A stretch of 64,000 bases of DNA from Geosiphon pyriformis. Lineage: Eukaryota; Glomeromycota; Glomeromycetes; Archaeosporales; Geosiphonaceae. A model generated the notes under the pieces. It was not told where the DNA came from, searched no databases, and saw only the letters and a program-made list of their open reading frames with translations. The stretch is taken from contig JAAOMT010000198.1 of the NCBI GenBank assembly GCA_016748015.1, positions 362,894-426,893 of the forward strand. The letters run 5' to 3'. The position numbers and the translations under genes are program-made. Positions 45,744-57,112 of the stretch are shown here, piece after piece (the stretch's first letter is position 1; the number at the start of each line of letters is the position of its first letter).

Positions 45744-45761
45744 TGGTGCTCTCTCATAGAA
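45744..45761 (+). promoter_or_regulatory. A3 primer-binding site
   Basis: TGGTGCTCTCTCATAGAA lies two bases after the LTR. It matches the A2 site except for three transitions, so it is the same tRNA primer site, now decayed. Confidence 0.7.
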
Positions 45762-45788
45762 ATAACACAGCAAACAACAAACTTCAAA

Positions 45789-47300
45789 GTGGTGACCACA
45801 CCAGACACAACAACTCTAGAGTATTATCAGTCAATTTACACTCACTGCAAGCAAAGATTCAACATCTCAAATGGAATTGAAGTTTTTAAGAAATCAGTAT
45901 ACCAATATATTAAAAATTGCATCAACAATTATTTTTTTGGAAATTACAACATTTCAGAAGTGAGAATCAACCTCTACAATAATCTAATACACTATTCACA
46001 ATTGGGAACTGAAGACTTTAACAGTGAAACACTTGCCACTTACTTTTAAGAACTCAATTACAACATTATTAAGTATTGTGAAAAAAAATACCCAGTACAG
46101 TCTAAATACTCTTTTGACTTTGAATCAGAAACAGAAACAGGCAACAAAGGCAAACAAAAAGCAAAACAACACTCAAAAACCACTTCAAACACTCCAATAC
46201 TACCAAAGACAACTGCCAAACACTTGCAAACATCTGAACAAGAAACCAGTATCAAATTACCATTTTCTATTACACTATTTCCAATTTCACTTGTTCAACC
46301 ACAAACACCAAGTTCACTACTTAACCGTTTCTCCAAACCAGAAGATTTTCAGTCACCTAGAAATCCTATTCAACAACAAGAACCAATATCAACAAGTGCT
46401 AATATCATTGATTACTTACAGGAAAACGAAAGTAATCATTCAAAAAGCTTGGAAAGTGAAAAAACTGAATCAGAACCAGAAGAAATTACAGAAAACAAAG
46501 AAGAAATGACAACTGCTTACATTGCAAAAATTCCAGAATTCACTGATGAAGACAATGATACCAGTTCTTAAGAATGGCTTGACAAAGTTCAAAAAGCAGG
46601 AGATGCAAATGGTTGGATTGTAGCAAGAATGCTTAAAGCAATTCCCTACTTTCTCCAAGGAACAGCAGGAGAATGGTTTGAAAATTTAGAAGAACTATTT
46701 GAAAACTGGCAAGCATTCAAAGATGCTTTTCTACAACAATTCACCAACAACAATATCTCTATCACTCTCAGAAACTACTTTCACAATATCAAACAAGAAA
46801 CATCTAAAACTGTTATGACCTATCTTGAAAGATTTAACAAACTTCTCAGACGAATCTGACAATTAGAAACCAATAACTACTATTCTGATGCTCAAATTCT
46901 GGATCAGTTTATAGCAGGGTTAAAAGACAAACTGATTAAGAAAGTCTGTCCACATGCTCCAGCAGACTTAACAACTGCTATTAGACATGTAAAGAGCTAT
47001 GAAATGGCAATGGAAGAAGCAAATCACACCAAGTTTGTAAACCTTGCAATTGGAGAAACCAGCTCAGCAGCTGAAGAAAAGATAGACCAACTCACAAAAA
47101 AGGTTGAAAGCTACTTCACAAACCAACAACAACAGCAACAACAACTACAAAGATATCAACCCCTACAATGATGCAACCAAAACAATTTTGGATTACCATT
47201 CAACAACCAACCTCAAAATTGTTATTATTGTGGAATTCCAGAATACTGGAAACGAGATTGTAGAAAATTACAAAAAGACCAACAAAACAAAAGTAATCAA
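45789..47300 (+). pseudogene. A3 gag
   Basis: Gag begins near 45789 with GTG at the position expected for the start (VVTTPDTTTLEYYQSIYTHC). The gag core reads EWLDKVQKAGDANGWIVARM, LKAIPYFLQGTAGEWFENLE and FKDAFLQQFTNNNISITLRN; a Gln-rich stretch (about 47125-47150) precedes the knuckle NCYYCGIPEYWKRDCRKLQ (about 47217-47275), in which His is Tyr. Stops occur near 46047, 46569, 46857 and 47169. The frame continues without shift into protease. Confidence 0.87.
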
Positions 47301-47405
47301 CATTACTCTTTACTACAACAATCTTATTACTAATCTTCACTACCAATCTATTATTCACCAAGACCACAAAATCAAAACAGTTACTATTTACCAGCTCTAC
47401 AACCA

Positions 47406-48356
47406 ATGCAGCAACAATATCAGCAACCTTTACCAATTCAGCCATATCAGACACCACCCACTCAACAATATCAAGTACCAGCAAAAAAATTGGTTCAACA
47501 TAACCAATTCACACCCCAAAATCAATTGCAGAGTAACAACAACAGAATCAATCCAAATAACCAGTTGGTTCCCCGAAATTCTGGTCAACAAAGACCCAAT
47601 CACTATCACACTCAACTCAGTTATCTTATAATACCAGAGAAATCGGATTTTCAACAAACTGCACTTTCTGAAGGTGAAGTTGCAGCACCAAAATCAAATC
47701 CTTTCAACCACACCATTCCACCAGCTCAAATTGCCCAAAATGCCAATCTGTCAAATATATTTCCATTTGAATTTGAAGCAAATGAATCACCATTTCTGCT
47801 TAGTAATGCAGCAATCAATGAACAGAAAGCAATTACTGCTATGTACACAGAAGCTACAGTGAAAGGAAAACCCATTCACTTAATCTTAGATAGTGGATCG
47901 GCTGGAAGTATCATCACTTACCAGCTAATACAACAACTCAAATGAAATGTAGACAGACCAGCTCAAACAGTTATTGTCACAGCTGATGGTATGAAGAAGA
48001 CTCCAGTAGGAGAAATTGATAATTTTCTCTTTACAATTGATGGAATCATTATTCCAGTTAAAGTTCTTGTTATGGATGCACCCCAATACCAAGCTCTAGT
48101 CGGAAATGATTGGCTTCTCAAGGCCAATGCATACCTGAACTGGGAAACTCAAGAACTTAAAATTTCATACCAAGAACAATATACTATAGTACCTGCAACC
48201 TGTAGTACCTTTAACAAACAATCAGAAAAAGCTCCAGTATTTGAATTTAAAGAAGAGAAAGAAATGCCACTCACTGAAACCTACATGGCTCTTAGATCAC
48301 CATCCAATTGGGCAGAGAAAACAGAACAAGAGATTTTTGAAGAATTAAGAGGATAG
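47406..48356 (+). pseudogene. A3 pol: aspartic protease
   Basis: Retropepsin-like: AITAMYTEATVKGKPIHLIL then DSGSAGSIITYQLIQQLK, with the DSG active site intact, followed by one TGA near 47943. Downstream AQTVIVTADGMKKTPVGEID, IIPVKVLVMDAPQYQALVGN and DWLLKANAYLNWETQELKIS complete the fold. A linker with FEFKEEKEMPLTETYMAL leads to the Cys-rich module. Confidence 0.88.
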
Positions 48357-48380
48357 AAGAAAGTTAGATATTCCACACCA

Positions 48381-48950
48381 GAACTATGAAAAAAACCACT
48401 ATACATTCCACTAAAATGCAAAAATTGCAAAAAGAAGCTTTCATCTATGGGAACCTGTATTTCCCCAGAAGAGGAATACAAAACTCACACTTATTACTTC
48501 TGTAAGGCATGCCATAGAGAATGATTTGAATCTCCAAAGAAAAGTAAAAAATGGGACAAAACTTCTTGCCTTACTTGTGGAGAAAGGCTACCAGAAGAAT
48601 GCAATTGGATTGATGTAGCAATGAGAGGAGGAGTATGTGATCAGATCTGTCAATATGCTCTATCAATTTCGGAAAAAATCAGAAGAGGAACACCATTTGA
48701 TGTAGCATACAACAGTGCTCTCAATAAACTTTACCACTATTCTCATGATGCTAAAATGATTTTTGACTTAGCAATAACATTGATCAATGGAGCCACCCAA
48801 GAAAATGTTCACCAAATGAAAAAAGCTGAATACATTGAGTATACCATAGAATTAGCTGGATTTGATTATGAAGATGAAGTAGAAATCTACCACCAAATTG
48901 CAAGCCACACATATCTGACCAAAGAAGCTTAAATTCAATGATTAAAGCAA
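48381..48950 (+). pseudogene. A3 pol: Cys-rich zinc-type module
   Basis: LKCKNCKKKLSSMGTC, YYFCKACHRE, SCLTCGERLPEECNWID and GGVCDQICQYALSISEK show the same spaced Cys pairs as A2. The helical linker to the dUTPase is open (48621-48932, 103 codons). Stops lie near 48354, 48522 and 48930. Confidence 0.75.
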
Positions 48951-49604
48951 ATGAACATTCAATTGTGTAAAAAATGTGTTATGCCTTGTAATGACCAATG
49001 GTGTTTAGAATGTTATGTTCTTAGCATTCCTCTGCCAGATGAGAATGATGAAAATGAAATCGAATTTGGAATATCTGAACTAGTAGAAGAACTACCAACC
49101 ACCCCCATTTATTTTTTTGAAAAGCAACCACCTCTACAACTTAAATATTTTGACAACCATGGCCAAGAAATCAGACCAGAAAAAGCACACAAAATTGATG
49201 CTAGATATGACCTAAGATACCCAGGAAAAGATACTTTGGTTCTCCAACCAAAGTCTTTGACAAAAATCAATCTCAAAATTGCTCTTGAAATTCCACCAGG
49301 AGCAATGGTTCAAATTGCCTTCAAATTATCATTGGCAAGCAAAAAAATCAATATTAGAGAAGGAGTTATAAATGCAGGATACACTGGAGACATTACCATC
49401 ATGTTACAGAATAAGACAGACAAACCATTCAAAATTGAACATGCTGAAAAAATTGCTCAAGCAATTTACTTACTCTTAATTAACATTTTGGGTTTACAAT
49501 TAGTAAACAACAGAGAACAATTGGGAAAAAGTGAAAGAGAAACTCAAGATTCTGGTTCAACTGGACGATTTACAGTTCCAGTAAACATAGCTCTTAATAC
49601 ATAA
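48951..49604 (+). pseudogene. A3 pol: dUTPase domain
   Basis: Open for 217 codons. It begins with the second Cys cluster, LCKKCVMPCNDQWCLECYVL, then motifs DARYDLRY (I), FKLSLASKKINI (II), GVINAGYTGDI (III), KIAQAIYLLL (IV) and QDSGSTGRF (V). In motif III the Asp of the family ID pair is Asn, so catalysis is probably lost even though the frame is open. Motif II has also lost the usual Ser-Ser. Confidence 0.88.
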
Positions 49605-51413
49605 AATGAATCTCACCAGATTCTTCAACTTCTCCAGCCAATTACCATTTCACCTTTTGGAGAACATCACGAAATTTACACTTGCTCAAAACCCACCACT
49701 ACACAACAAATCTTTGAATCCAATGAACAAATCTGTTTGAAGCATGAAATCTCAATTCCAAACGTTTATATTCCCAAAAGAATGAAAAAATTTTGAGTTA
49801 CATTCTACAACTCCAATAATTACCCTATTGTCTTATTAAACAAACTAGAGATTAGAATCATACACAGCAATATTTTTCAAGATGAAAACCCTCAAATTGT
49901 CTCTAATTTCATCGAAATTGTAAGGCACACTTTACTCCCAAATCCAAATATCATTCTCACTACTAAAAACTACCACTTTTTAGAAGAAAAACTCTCTTGA
50001 ATCAATATGAGTCCCTTAGAACCTCAACAACAAAGACAATTGAAACAATTGATAGCTGAATTTGCAAATATATTTGCAAAAGACAACAATGACCTGAGAA
50101 AAACGGATATGGTTTAACATTAGATTCATACAGGAGATGCTTCACCAAAACATCAGCAAGCTTACAGAGTGCCACCTGCCAGCCACCAATTCATCAGAGA
50201 AGAAGTCCAGAGAATGCTCAATAACAGATTGATTCAACCATCAAAAAGTCCTTGGGCCTTATCAGTAGTTCTTGTCAAAAAGAAAAATAGAAAAATCAGA
50301 TTTTTTGTTGACTATCGCCAATTGAACAGTGTGACAATTGGAGATGCTTACCCTCTTCCAAGAATTGATGACATGCTAGATGTTCTAGGAAAAGCCAAGT
50401 TCTTCTCAACTTTAGACTTAAAAAGTAGATACTGGCAAGTTGAAATAGACCCAAAAGACTGACCCAAAACAGCATTTACCACCCAGGAAGAAAACTATGA
50501 GTTCAATGTTATGTCTTTTGGACTCTGCAATGCACCAGCAACATTTCAGCAGCTCATGAATGTTGTATATGAAGGACTCTTGTGGCAATCCATAGTTGTC
50601 TATCTTGATAACACTGATGTATACTTACCAAGCTTTGAAGCCCACTTCATTCACCTGTGAGAAGTTTTTCAATGATTATGGAAAGCAAGATTAAAGTTAA
50701 ACATTGAAAAATGTCACTTTGGAAAAACAAGCTTGATCTTTCTTGGACACATAGTTAGTAAAGATGGAGTCAAACCAAACCCAGGAACAATCAGTGCTGT
50801 CAAAAACTTTCAAACTCCCAGAAATACCACAGAACTATGAAGATTTGTAGGATTAGCCTCTTACTATCAAAAATTTATAAAAGAATTCTCAGAAATTGCC
50901 AAACCACTCAATTATCTTATCAACAAAAACATACCATACAAATGGACTGAAGAACAACAAAAAGCTTTTGAAACTCTTAAAACAAAATTGACAACAGTCT
51001 CAGTTTTTGCTTACCCAGACTTTAACAAACGATTCCAATTAGCCCCTGATGCTTTACACATAGCATTTGGTGCCATCTTATCACAATTGGATGAAAATGG
51101 CCAGAAACAAATTATCACCTATGTCAGCAGAACATTCAAGCCAACAGAACTCAAATATGGCTCAACTGAATTGGAAGCTGCTGCAGTCATCTGGACTCTC
51201 AAACACTTTCAACAATACCTGAAGAATGAAAAAAATTTTGACATAATAACTAACAATATTGGCCTCAAATAACTTAATAAAAAGAAAACTGAACAAAGTG
51301 CCAAACAGTCTCAATGGAATGACTTCCTAGCAGACTACAGATATATTGTACATTACAAACCAGGAAAACTACACACCAATGTTGATAGTCTCTCAAGAAT
51401 GAGACAATATTAA
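49605..51413 (+). pseudogene. A3 pol: reverse transcriptase and RNase H
   Basis: RT: SPWALSVVLVKKKNRKIRFF, VDYRQLNSVTIGDAYPLPRI, FSTLDLKSRYWQVEI (motif A), FGLCNAPATFQQLMN (motif B) and VVYLDNTDVY (motif C; YLDD changed to YLDN, which destroys a metal ligand). RNase H: LAPDALHIAFGAILSQLD, TELEAAAVIWTL and IITNNIGLK, where Asp is Asn. The frame ends RMRQY then TAA at 51411-51413. Several stops (near 49797, 50016, 50460, 50658, 50673, 50838, 51270) add to the damage. Confidence 0.9.
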
Positions 51414-51417
51414 TACC

Positions 51418-51540
51418 AACATTAACACCAACAAAACACCAACAAACTTAACAGCAGAACAAACAACAAAATCAACAACAATAGATCCAAAAAACTACAA
51501 CAACATCAAAAACTATTTGGAGACTCTTACCATCAGCACC
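51418..51540 (+). pseudogene. A3 integrase N-terminus, cut off
   Basis: In the +1 frame relative to RNase H, DPKNYNNIKNYLETLTIS matches the A1 integrase start (NPKNYNNLKQYLETLTIP). The initiating ATG of A1 is ATA here. Upstream the frame is open from just before the RNase H stop. Similarity ends near 51536, after which element B sequence follows. Confidence 0.8.
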
Positions 51541-52822
51541 AGTTATCTATCAGCCACAGCTATAAGTAATATATCAGCCACAACAAATTCAAACCCCATC
51601 ACACTATCCAATTCAGATGTTACCTGGAAACCAAAGACCGAAAATTGTTCAGCAAAACTGGAGATCAGTAATGGTTGTACATCAACTGATTCCCAGTTCA
51701 TTTAACCATGCCTTAGGATCACATATCTGGAATTCGGGAAATAGATACAACCAAAATTAGAGTTTCCAAAACTATCTGAGTTTTTTGGTTACTCCAGAAA
51801 ATGCCTCAACCAACAACAACCTGAAAACCTCCCTGAAGCAAACAATTAATAACAACATACCTCCAGCTACCATCACAAATGATAAATCATTAGCAGCCAT
51901 TTTTTCTTTTAAAATCAAGGAACCAACCAAAACCCCTCTCTTTAGTGGAGCCACCCTTAATATGAAACCCATTACTGCCATGTACACCAATGCCAAGGTT
52001 GATGGGCAGGCCATCAAGCTGATTCTAGACAGTGGTTCAGCAAACAGCATCATTACATGACAACTCATGGACCAATTAGGTTACTGAGTTGATTGTGCAG
52101 CCAGTGCCAGAATTATTACTGCCAATGGAACCACCAAAACTCCAATTGGTGAAATCGACAATTTTCCCATTGAAGTCAATGGTATCATTGTACCAATCAA
52201 GGTTTTAGTTATGGAAGCCACCCAGTACCAAGCTTTCATTGGTAATAACTGACTGTCTAAAACCAACGCCATGCTCAACTGAAACATTCAGGAGCTATAG
52301 CTCAGCCAAAATGGGCAGCATACTAAAGTACCAGCTATCTGTGAACACTTTAAGACCACTACAACTGCACCACTAATTGAATTTGAAAAAAAAGAAAAGA
52401 AACCTATCTGGGAAGTCTATCAAGTTTCGTGGGCTGACACTGATCATAACAAATTACTGCCAATACTGTCTTGGAACAACAAAAAGAAAAGAAAAGAAGA
52501 AGACAAGCCATAAGAAGATACCACCAACAAAATTACCAGTGGCTGAGAAAGTTTCTATTCAATTAACACCAGACCAGAACCACCTTATATCTCACTCTAG
52601 TGCAAAGACTGCAAGAAAAAGTTGTCCTTCATAGGAGCTAGGGTTGCACCTAACAAAAACTACTGAACACAGACCCATTACTATTGCAAACCATGCCACT
52701 GTGAATGCTATAACTACCCAAAATGCCAAGACAAGTGGGACAATAAACCATGTCTTGCTTATGGCAAACAACTGCTCAATGAAAAGATGTGAAACAACAT
52801 TCTTGGTCGAGAAGAAATCTGT
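51541..52822 (+). pseudogene. Gypsy B: gag tail, protease, first half of Cys-rich module
   Basis: A Gln/Pro-rich gag tail (YQPQQIQTPSHYPIQMLPGN) is followed by the protease, MKPITAMYTNAKVDGQAIKL and ILDSGSANSIIT, with DSG intact. Then come ARIITANGTTKTPIGEIDNF and VPIKVLVMEATQYQAFIGNN, a frame change near 52400, and the Cys module: CKDCKKKLSFIGA, YYCKPCHCECYNYPKC and KPCLAYGKQLL. The block ends with codons for Glu-Ile-Cys exactly at the C insertion. Stops are frequent (for example near 52058, 52084, 52250). Confidence 0.8.
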
Positions 52823-53514
52823 TGTTATGGGTTGGAGTAACAAGCTAATGGATAGCAAGGGAGAACAGGATTGTAAGGTGATGGAAATAATCAAAGGAAA
52901 ATTCAACTTTAAAGAGCGAATTGAATGAGTATGGATTCAATGTGCAAAATCAGTCTCATAAAATATCTCAGTTGCTATTCTTTTCAAAGGTAACTGGGAA
53001 ATCTGAAGGTAGAGGGATAGTCCATACTGTTAACAATTAATCACCACTGGTATTAATTCTATGTTTTTACGTTAGCACTCTTAGAATTCAATATCAGGTA
53101 TCAACTTGTGCTCTTCAGTTACGTTTATACAAATAGTCTTCAAATACTACAATTATTCAAACAGAAAAAGGCCAACAAGTAATCTTTTATTCTAAGATGT
53201 TCAGATACTTGAAGGTAGGAAAAGAAAATTTAGCAATAAGAGAGTAATTGAGATAAAAGTTGTTATTTTTATTTATTTGATTCTTGTCTGAGAGATGATT
53301 TTCTATAGCTAAAAAACTCATCACTTATATAGCTATTGAAAGTGGTCAACAACCAAGTCAATGACTAAGTCAATGATCAGGTTAACAGTCAGATCAATGG
53401 TCAGGTCAATGATCAGGTCAACGATTACTATCTAAAAATAGAGTGGCTAATTATATGACATCAGTGGCTAATACATGTGATAACTAATAAAAATTATGGG
53501 TTTCAACCATAACA
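52823..53514 (-). repeat. Gypsy C 3' LTR (692 bp)
   Basis: Begins TGTTATGGGTTGGAG and ends TTTCAACCATAACA on the plus strand. It contains seven 12-bp repeats at 53344-53427, one more than the other LTR, accounting for the length difference. A purine tract, GGAGAGAATGA on the minus strand, lies just outside (53515-53525). Confidence 0.95.
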
Positions 53515-54080
53515 TCATTCTCTCCAAAGAGATTGAGCTCCAGTGAAATCAAGCTATTTATAAGGTATTCTAATTGAAGGGTTTTGTCTAACTCAAAACT
53601 AACTAGTTTGTTGAAGTCTTTTGTGGATAGAGTGTATAGTACTTAAGGCAAAATAAGCTTTGTATCCAAGAGACCAAATCTTTGTATAAGAGTTTTGGCT
53701 CTTCTTGTAATGATCAAAACTCTTGGGACATCTAAATGTATAATGTCCAAAATTTCTACTTGTATCTCTGAAGTTGTTTTCTTCATGAGCTTTATTTTTT
53801 CTATGATTTCACCAAGATGACCATAGAGTTCTAGTTGCCTTCTATATGACAAGTTTTTGTCTATAAGGAAGATTTCCTTAATTGTTTTTCCAATTGTCAT
53901 AGAAGGTGTAAGTATTGCTGCTGTTATGCTTTCCAGCAAATACTTATCCATTTTGCTACCAATTCTTTCTTTTCTGGTAGTGGTTTTCTTTGGTCTAATA
54001 ACAGTATGTGTTTTACTGTTATCAATTATGGTGGTTTGTTTTCCAATGGTCAGAGTAGCATTTGGATAATTTTTGATTTA
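53484..54080 (-). pseudogene. Gypsy C ORF3, unknown protein running into the 3' LTR
   Basis: Frame open from about 54080 with one internal TAA at 53645-53643, ending at TAG 53486-53484, 31 bases inside the LTR. The best part begins MDKYLLESITAAILTPSM at 53951, then IDKNLSYRRQLELYGHLGEI and DFNKLVSFELDKTLQLEYL. No signal peptide or membrane span. Size, position after integrase and end inside the LTR match A1 ORF3. Weak similarity by eye (for example Leu-Thr-Pro then Lys-Asn-x-x-Tyr; a Leu-rich Tyr-Leu segment near the end) needs a profile test. The start codon could not be fixed. Confidence 0.65.
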
Positions 54081-54199
54081 GTATTCATGGAGAGTGTAAA
54101 AAGCATTTTGAATGTTTTGATCTAGAAAATAATTGTTCATGTTGATTGAAGATACCTCTGTTTTAAGAATAGTGCATTTATTTATATCTGATTTTTGTT

Positions 54200-55495
54200 G
54201 ATTATTTGGGTCAGTATTATCACAACAAGTAACCAATCAGGTCGTTTGTGATATTTTTTGAGTTGTGTGCCATAAACAGGACAATCATTGAAGATTGTTC
54301 TATATTAATCTTGTAAGATATAAGAACCATTGTTCAAAACTTTGTTGACTATAAAGAGTCTTTTCCACCAGCTAGAGAATTTATCATCATAGACATTGTC
54401 TCTGTCTAAACAGTATTCTAAAACTAAGTCACCAACACTTAAGGAAAGTGTTTTATATGTTTTCTTTTTCTTAAGCTTCTCTTGGAATTGTTTTATCTTT
54501 TCAAAAGCAATTATTCATGCTTCTACTAATGAGTCAAGAATAATACCAAGTTTTCTTTGCAAAATGTCTTTGTAATTCTTTATTGTTATTTCTTCAAAGA
54601 GTATTGTCTTAATGTTAGTTTCTATTGGTAGGGTTGCTATTTGTCCATAGAGTAAATAAAAGGGTTCATAACTTGTTATATCATGATTCACAGTTTTATA
54701 AGTGAACAAAGCTGAAGGCAGTACTTTGTCTCATAAGTTTGTTTCTTTGCTGGTTTTGGCTAGAGTTTCACATAGTGTTCTATTGAAACGTTCCACTAGG
54801 CTATTTGTTTGGGGGTGATAAGAAGAGGAAAGTTTGTGACATATTCCCATTTTTCTGCAAAGTTTTTTAACAAGTGTACTGAGAAAAGCTCTTCCTCTGT
54901 CAGATAAAAGTTCTTTGGGGCAGCCATGATAACAAATGATATCTTCATAAATGAAATTGGCTATTAAGACTGCTGTTTGGTCTGGAGTGGCTCTTGCTTC
55001 TACCCACTTTGTAAGATAGTCGGCAGCTATGATAATGTATCTGTTTTCATTAGGAGTTATTGTTAAAGGTCCAACAACATCTATACCAATTCTGTCAAAG
55101 GGTTGACCAACAGAGATTGGATGAATATCTTCTTTGCAATTGGGTTTTCCTCTTCTTTGGCAGATATCACAGGTTTTGATGTATTCAGCAATGTCTTTTC
55201 CCAAGGTAGACTAATAATAGCAAGCTAGAGTTTTCTGAATTGTTTTTGTTTTTCCAAAGTGTCTAGCTAATGGATCAGTGTGCATATTGTAGATCACAAT
55301 TTTTCTTTCTTCAAATTTGATAACTCTCTGGGAGCAGTCAGAATCTTTTTTATTTCTTTTATAAAGTTGGTTCTGGCAAATCAAATAGAAATTTGATTGT
55401 TTGTGCAAATGTTCTCTTTGTTGTTATGTGTATTTCGGTGGATATTGTCCTTTACCCAAAAATTCTATTAAGGCAGAGTAGTTATCCAAATTCAT
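54200..55495 (-). pseudogene. Gypsy C integrase, separate ORF in the +1 frame
   Basis: Begins at ATG 55495 (MNLDNYSALIEFLGKG), about 68 bases after the RNase H stop and in the +1 frame. HHCC zinc domain: YNMHTDPLARHFG then CDICQRR. Core: IGIDVVGPLTI (D1), LLSDRGRAFLS (D2) and NSLVERFNRTLCETL (E), all acidic residues intact. 55204-54731 is open for 157 codons. Stops near 55424, 55211, 54728 and 54515 interrupt it. The C-terminal part has LSVGDLVLEYCL and SSWWKRLFIVNKVL. Confidence 0.9.
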
Positions 55496-55562
55496 TATCG
55501 TGTTTGTCAAAAAGGGGGAATTACTAATAATTAAGTTGATTTGGTTTGAAAGGGTTGTTCTG

Positions 55563-57112
55563 TCACTGGATGGTAAGTTTGGAGAGAGCATCAGCATTTT
55601 GATGATTAGCTCCTTTGTAATGTTAAATATCATAGTCAAATTCATCCAAGTGGAATATCCAGCAAGTTATCTGTTTGTGTTCTAGTCTCTTTTTGTTGTG
55701 CAGCCAAACCAAAGCTTGGTGATCTGTTACCACCAAAAACTTCAAACCAAAAAGATACTTACTCCAGTAACTGGTAGACCATACTACTGCTAAGCATTCT
55801 TGTTCAGTGACTGAATAGTTCTGTTCTGCTGGGGAAAGGGTTCTACTGGCATAGACTATGGCATGTTCTTTGCCATTTTCATCTTTCTGAGAGAGAACAG
55901 CACCAAGTTCAAAGCCAGATGCATTAGTGTAAAGGATAAAGGGTTGATCTAGATCAAGTTGCTTAAGGATGGATTCTGTAACCAGTTTTTTCTTTAAAGT
56001 TTCAAAGGCTTTTTGCTGATGTGTTCCCCAATGGTAATTGACATTTTTTCTGAATAGCTGATTGAAAGGAGAGACAATTTTGGAGAAATTCTTGACAAAT
56101 TTGTGATAATAAAAGACCAAACCAAGAAAAGAGCATAGTTCATGAATGTTTATTGGTTGTTTGATGTTTTGGACTTTTTCAACTTTGGCTGGTTCAGAAA
56201 AGATTCCATCTTTTGTGATAAGATGACCAAGAAACTGGATTGTCTTCCAAAAAAAGATTTGATTGGGTTGATCTTGAGGCCAGCATTTCTGAGGAGGTCA
56301 AAAATCTTTTGCAAATGTTCCAGGTGTTCATTCCAGGTTTTTGAGTATACTATTATGTCGTCCAAATAGACTAGAACAAAAGTTTTCCTTGACTGATTCA
56401 AATACTTTATCCATTAAGCATTGAAAGGTGGAAGGGGCATTGGTGAGACCAAAAGGCATGACTGTGAATTCATAGGTACCATACTTAGTAATAAAAGCAG
56501 TTTTCTTTCTGCTTTCTGAATCCATCTCTACTTGCCAGAATCCAGCAGTTAAGTCAATGGTTAAGAAGAAAACAGCATCTTTGAATTGATCTAATATTGC
56601 ATCAATTTTGGGAAGTGGGTACATGTCTTTTTCAGTAATGGTATTTAATTGGTAGTAGTCAACACAGAAGTGTAGTGTTTCACTTTTCTTGAATACCACT
56701 ACAACTGGGAAAGCCCATTCACTCTTGGTTTCTTGATGAATCCAAGTTCTTTTATCCAGTTTATCTCTTTCTTAATAAACTCATCATTGCACCAATTGGA
56801 TTGATAAGGCTTCAAATGGATGGGTCGAGTTTCTTTGGTGGTGATAGTGTGTTGTATCACATGGGTATGTCCAGGGGTATCACTTTCTTTGAAGATAACT
56901 GGGCTATTTCTAGCCAGCAAATTTTCAATGTCTATTTTTTTTTCTTCTGGAAAGAGTTCTTTTTGTTCTACAACCAGTAATTGGATCTCAGGTGGTTCAT
57001 TTTCAAAGGACTTCTGTACTTCTTTCAATTCTTTTTTGAGTATCAAACTAATTGGTTCCCAATCTCTGTAATAGATTAGACATGATTTGTATTTATTGCT
57101 TGGAGAATACAA
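55563..57112 (-). pseudogene. Gypsy C reverse transcriptase and RNase H
   Basis: A linker (RDWEPISLILKKELKEVQ, HVIQHTITTKETRPIHLKPY) leads to RT: LHFCVDYYQLNTITEKDMYP, FLTIDLTAGFWQVEMD (motif A), MPFGLTNAPSTFQCLMD (motif B) and VYLDDIIVYSK (motif C intact). RNase H: ILYTNASGFELGAVLSQKDE (Asp replaced by Asn), TEQECLAVVW, VVTDHQALVWL and GANHQNADALSKL. The frame shifts near 56720 and back near 56400, then again near 56140. RT ends with TGA at 55565-55563. Confidence 0.9.

Larger units (their letters stand above)
44752..51540 (+). mobile_element. Gypsy copy A3, 5' LTR to start of integrase, truncated
   Basis: 5' LTR, primer site, gag, protease, Cys-rich module, dUTPase, RT, RNase H and about 35 codons of integrase can be read in order. 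Gag through RNase H stays in one frame over 45.8-51.4 kb, interrupted only by stops. Similarity to A1 ends at about 51536-51545, where a different gypsy (B) begins in mid-gene. It is inserted in LINE L3 at 44751/44752. Confidence 0.92.

Noticed and set aside
46058-46255. Cys/Val-rich minus-strand ORFs opposite gag, protease and RT of the gypsy copies
   Set aside because: They are complements of coding sequence in the elements and show no family features.
47104-47631. 175-codon Asn/Tyr-rich ORF in gypsy A3
   Set aside because: It is an alternative frame of the CAA-rich gag tail; the gag-protease frame carries the zinc knuckle and continues to protease.
53344-53427. 12-bp repeats as a CRISPR or independent satellite
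   Set aside because: Units are directly adjacent without spacers and occur at the same place in both LTRs, so they are LTR promoter repeats.
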